Source: Nostoc linckia z4
GTDB taxonomy: Bacteria > Cyanobacteriota > Cyanobacteriia > Cyanobacteriales > Nostocaceae
Assembly: GCF_002608075.1 (NCBI RefSeq)
Contig: NZ_LAHA01000017.1
Coordinates: 68,454-112,923 of the forward strand
DNA length: 44,470 bases
Direction: 5' to 3'
In this document: in pieces, positions 42,628 through 44,470 of the stretch
How the letters are laid out: each line of letters begins with the position of its first letter
Numbering within the stretch: position 1 is the stretch's first letter
Program-made: the position numbers and the translations under genes
Notes under the pieces: generated by a model
Databases searched by the model: none
Seen by the model: the letters and a program-made list of their open reading frames with translations, nothing else
Told to the model about the DNA's origin: nothing

Positions 42628-42906
42628 ATGAATCAAAACATTACTGGTTATCAAACACAAATGAGTAAAAAAATTAATAACGAACAAATTGAGCAAATAC
42701 TCAAAGCAATTATCGCAGGTAAATATTCTTGGGCCTGCGTTTTAATCCTCCGCTTTTCGGGTTACAACCCAATAGATTACATACCCTATCGCACCTACAT
42801 TAGATTGTTGAAAAATAACTGTTTAGTTGACACTTCCAAATCTAGTCAAACTAATAGTGAAGGTATGGAAACTTTAAATTTTAAATCCACTTGGCTTCAA
42901 CTATGA
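42628..42906 (+). CDS. HetP-family heterocyst commitment-type protein, 92 aa
   Basis: The core from about residue 17 to 68 ([20 protein letters not shown] then [20 protein letters not shown] and RLLKNN) matches the HetP family of heterocystous cyanobacteria. HetP acts downstream of HetR to commit cells to heterocyst fate, and several paralogues modulate timing of commitment. The fly-out ends ([15 protein letters not shown] and the Ser-rich C-terminus) vary among paralogues, so this may be HetP itself or a homologue. No good ribosome-binding sequence precedes the ATG. A long AT-rich region upstream suits developmental control. A divergent trpC follows 99 bp later. Confidence 0.85.
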   Translation: MNQNITGYQTQMSKKINNEQIEQILKAIIAGKYSWACVLILRFSGYNPIDYIPYRTYIRLLKNNCLVDTSKSSQTNSEGMETLNFKSTWLQL

Positions 42907-43005
42907 AAAATTAAAAGACGGTGTTTTTACACACGTTCATTGAAAAACAACATTTCGGCGTAGCCTTACATATTCCAATTCATACTTTTTTGTCATCATT
43001 AACAT

Positions 43006-43902
43006 ATGACTTATCCATTTACGACGACACATAATACTCATTTACTACAACCTACTCTCAAGGAGATTGTATGGCAGAAAAAGTATGAAGTTGCACAAAT
43101 TCAGCAGGAAATGTCTTTGGCTTCGTTGCAACGTCAGTTAACTGCTGCACCTACAGTACGAGATTTTTTAAGCGCTTTGCAACAAAGTCATTACCGACCT
43201 TGTATTATTGCAGAAGTGAAAAAAGCATCTTTAATTCATGGAATCATCAAACAAGACTTAGATCCAGTTGCCATTGCCAAAGCTTATGAGCGTGGTGGTG
43301 CAACTTGTATCTCTGTGGTCACCGATCACAAGTTCTTTCACGGTAGTTTTGAAACTTTACGCATTATCCGCCACAGAGTAACATTACCTCTACTTTGCAA
43401 AGATTTTATTTTAGATCCTTGCCAAATTTATTTAGCACGAGCAGCAGGCGCAGATGCTGTACTACTGATTGCAAGCATTCTGTCCGATCGCCAACTGCAA
43501 AACTTTTTACGAGTAATTCACTATCTAGGGATGAACGCTTTAGTAGAAGTCCGTACTTTGGCAGAGCTGGATCGGGTACTAAAGCTTGATGATGTACGTC
43601 TGATAGGAATCAACAATCAAAGTCTTGAAGATTTTAGCATTGATATCAATACAACTGGGCAGTTGCTGGCAGCTAGGCGATCGCAGATCCAGAACTTGGG
43701 CATCAGTATAGTCAGTGAGTCCGGCTTGTATACACCTGCTGACTTATCCTTTGTTTCTGAAGCTGGGACACATGCTGTCTTGCTTGGAGACCCTTTAATC
43801 AAACAAGAGGATGTACAGCAGGCTGTACGTAACCTGCTGCAACTAAATCTTTCTAACCACAACAGCTTTCTTAAGAAGGCAATCAAGGAAAGATTGTTTT
43901 GA
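43006..43902 (+). CDS. trpC: Indole-3-glycerol-phosphate synthase, divergent
   Basis: This 298-aa (beta/alpha)8 enzyme keeps the catalytic set: Glu70 and Lys72 in AEVKKAS, Lys132 in LLCKDFILD, Glu181 in LVEV, Asn204 in GINN, and Glu238/Ser239 in VSESG. It closes the indole ring of tryptophan precursors. The usual KASPSKG phosphate loop reads KASLIHG, and NNR is NNQ, so it is less typical than the housekeeping form. Cyanobacteria with several TrpC copies use some in secondary pathways such as scytonemin, so this may be a specialised paralogue; no other trp gene is in the window. It follows the HetP-like gene by 99 bp and precedes the rRNA operon. Confidence 0.85.
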   Translation: MTYPFTTTHNTHLLQPTLKEIVWQKKYEVAQIQQEMSLASLQRQLTAAPTVRDFLSALQQSHYRPCIIAEVKKASLIHGIIKQDLDPVAIAKAYERGGATCISVVTDHKFFHGSFETLRIIRHRVTLPLLCKDFILDPCQIYLARAAGADAVLLIASILSDRQLQNFLRVIHYLGMNALVEVRTLAELDRVLKLDDVRLIGINNQSLEDFSIDINTTGQLLAARRSQIQNLGISIVSESGLYTPADLSFVSEAGTHAVLLGDPLIKQEDVQQAVRNLLQLNLSNHNSFLKKAIKERLF

Positions 43903-44014
43903 ATTGAATGATTGAACAATATCACCTTGATTTCTCCTTTTGCCCAAGTCAGACAGGTGAAAGCACTACTGTTCAACGAATTTAGCCAATTCAGAAAAAA
44001 TTTTCGTTTAACCC

Positions 44015-44043
44015 TTGACAATACCCAATAGACTCGTTACTCT
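44015..44043 (+). promoter_or_regulatory. rRNA operon promoter
   Basis: TTGACA at 44015-44020 and TACTCT at 44038-44043 are separated by 17 bp, a near-consensus housekeeping promoter. Transcription would begin near 44050, about 190 bp before 16S rRNA. Confidence 0.7.
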
Positions 44044-44241
44044 AGATAAGTGTGAAGGCGAGAGAAAAAACGCCGTCAACGACTGAACCGTAAAAATACA
44101 ATACTTTGAAAGCTTCAAGATAACTAATCCTCGTCAAGTAAGTCTAATTTGGGGTTACCAAATCGAGACTAACTAAAAAATTATAACTAGGATTCCGAAA
44201 AAGATATAGTCTTGTTTCGGATAACAAACTCAAAACACAAC
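44044..44241 (+). other. rrn leader with processing-type hairpin
   Basis: This leader has no gene. TCCGAAA (44194-44200) and TTTCGGA (44215-44221) form a perfect 7-bp hairpin 20 bases before the mature 16S end; GAGACT/AGTCTTG-like pairing extends it. It is the likely site for folding and processing of the precursor. Confidence 0.5.

Positions 44242-44470
<229 letters not shown>

Noticed and set aside
44083..44240. Possible riboswitch or small RNA in the rrn leader
   Set aside because: Position and hairpin are explained by the rRNA leader; no separate promoter or terminator is visible.

Overview
The window is chromosomal DNA of a filamentous, heterocyst-forming cyanobacterium of the Nostoc/Anabaena group. 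Four things point there: the palindrome GCGATCGC (HIP1) recurs outside the first 6.3 kb; there is a HetP-family gene at 42.6 kb; intergenic space is full of Nostoc-type heptamer repeats, palindromes and small non-autonomous elements; and the 5' end of a cyanobacterial-looking 16S rRNA gene closes the window.

Layout. (1) 1-6.32 kb is an accessory block of proteins I do not recognise. It holds a 304-aa protein, a small convergent gene, two tandem 225-aa paralogues, and then five tightly coupled genes (83, 131, 523, 132 and 185 aa) ending in a PadR-type regulator. I see no GCGATCGC in this block; the first one lies 6 bp after the PadR stop codon. It looks like part of an acquired or virus-like element and is the best candidate here for an undescribed system. 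(2) 6.3-13.4 kb holds a hemerythrin-domain protein, two exported proteins (one thioredoxin-like), Ycf34, a tRNA CCA/A-adding enzyme and a small MpsC/DUF2294 protein. (3) 13.4-17.4 kb is a decaying zone. It contains a frameshifted 3' end of a uracil phosphoribosyltransferase gene and a multiply broken GTP cyclohydrolase II/URC1-like gene, with an RTX calcium-binding protein gene and small mobile repeats between them. Together the two relics suggest a lost URC-type uracil-degradation locus. (4) 17.6-28.6 kb holds a TPR protein and an NMT1/SsuA-type ABC importer whose permease lies 6 kb from its lipoprotein and ATPase. Between them are two exported proteins and, on the other strand, polyamine/ornithine genes (a SpeY-type homospermidine synthase and ornithine aminotransferase). 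An FAD-linked oxidase follows the permease. (5) 28.7-44 kb is mostly housekeeping: rtcA, a GPH-type symporter, a phosphoribosyltransferase, an AEC transporter, a VanY-type peptidase, PBP2, a PotA ATPase, rsmA, ispE, a DUF3082 protein, an AraC-type response regulator, a HetP-like protein and a divergent trpC. (6) From 44.0 kb there is an rrn promoter, a leader and the first 229 bp of 16S rRNA.

Three relics (uracil phosphoribosyltransferase, URC1-like, and a NicO/RcnA nickel-cobalt exporter fragment) and an antitoxin gene with a stop codon show that the region is being eroded while small palindromic elements spread. All function calls rest on reading the sequence; no database search was run.
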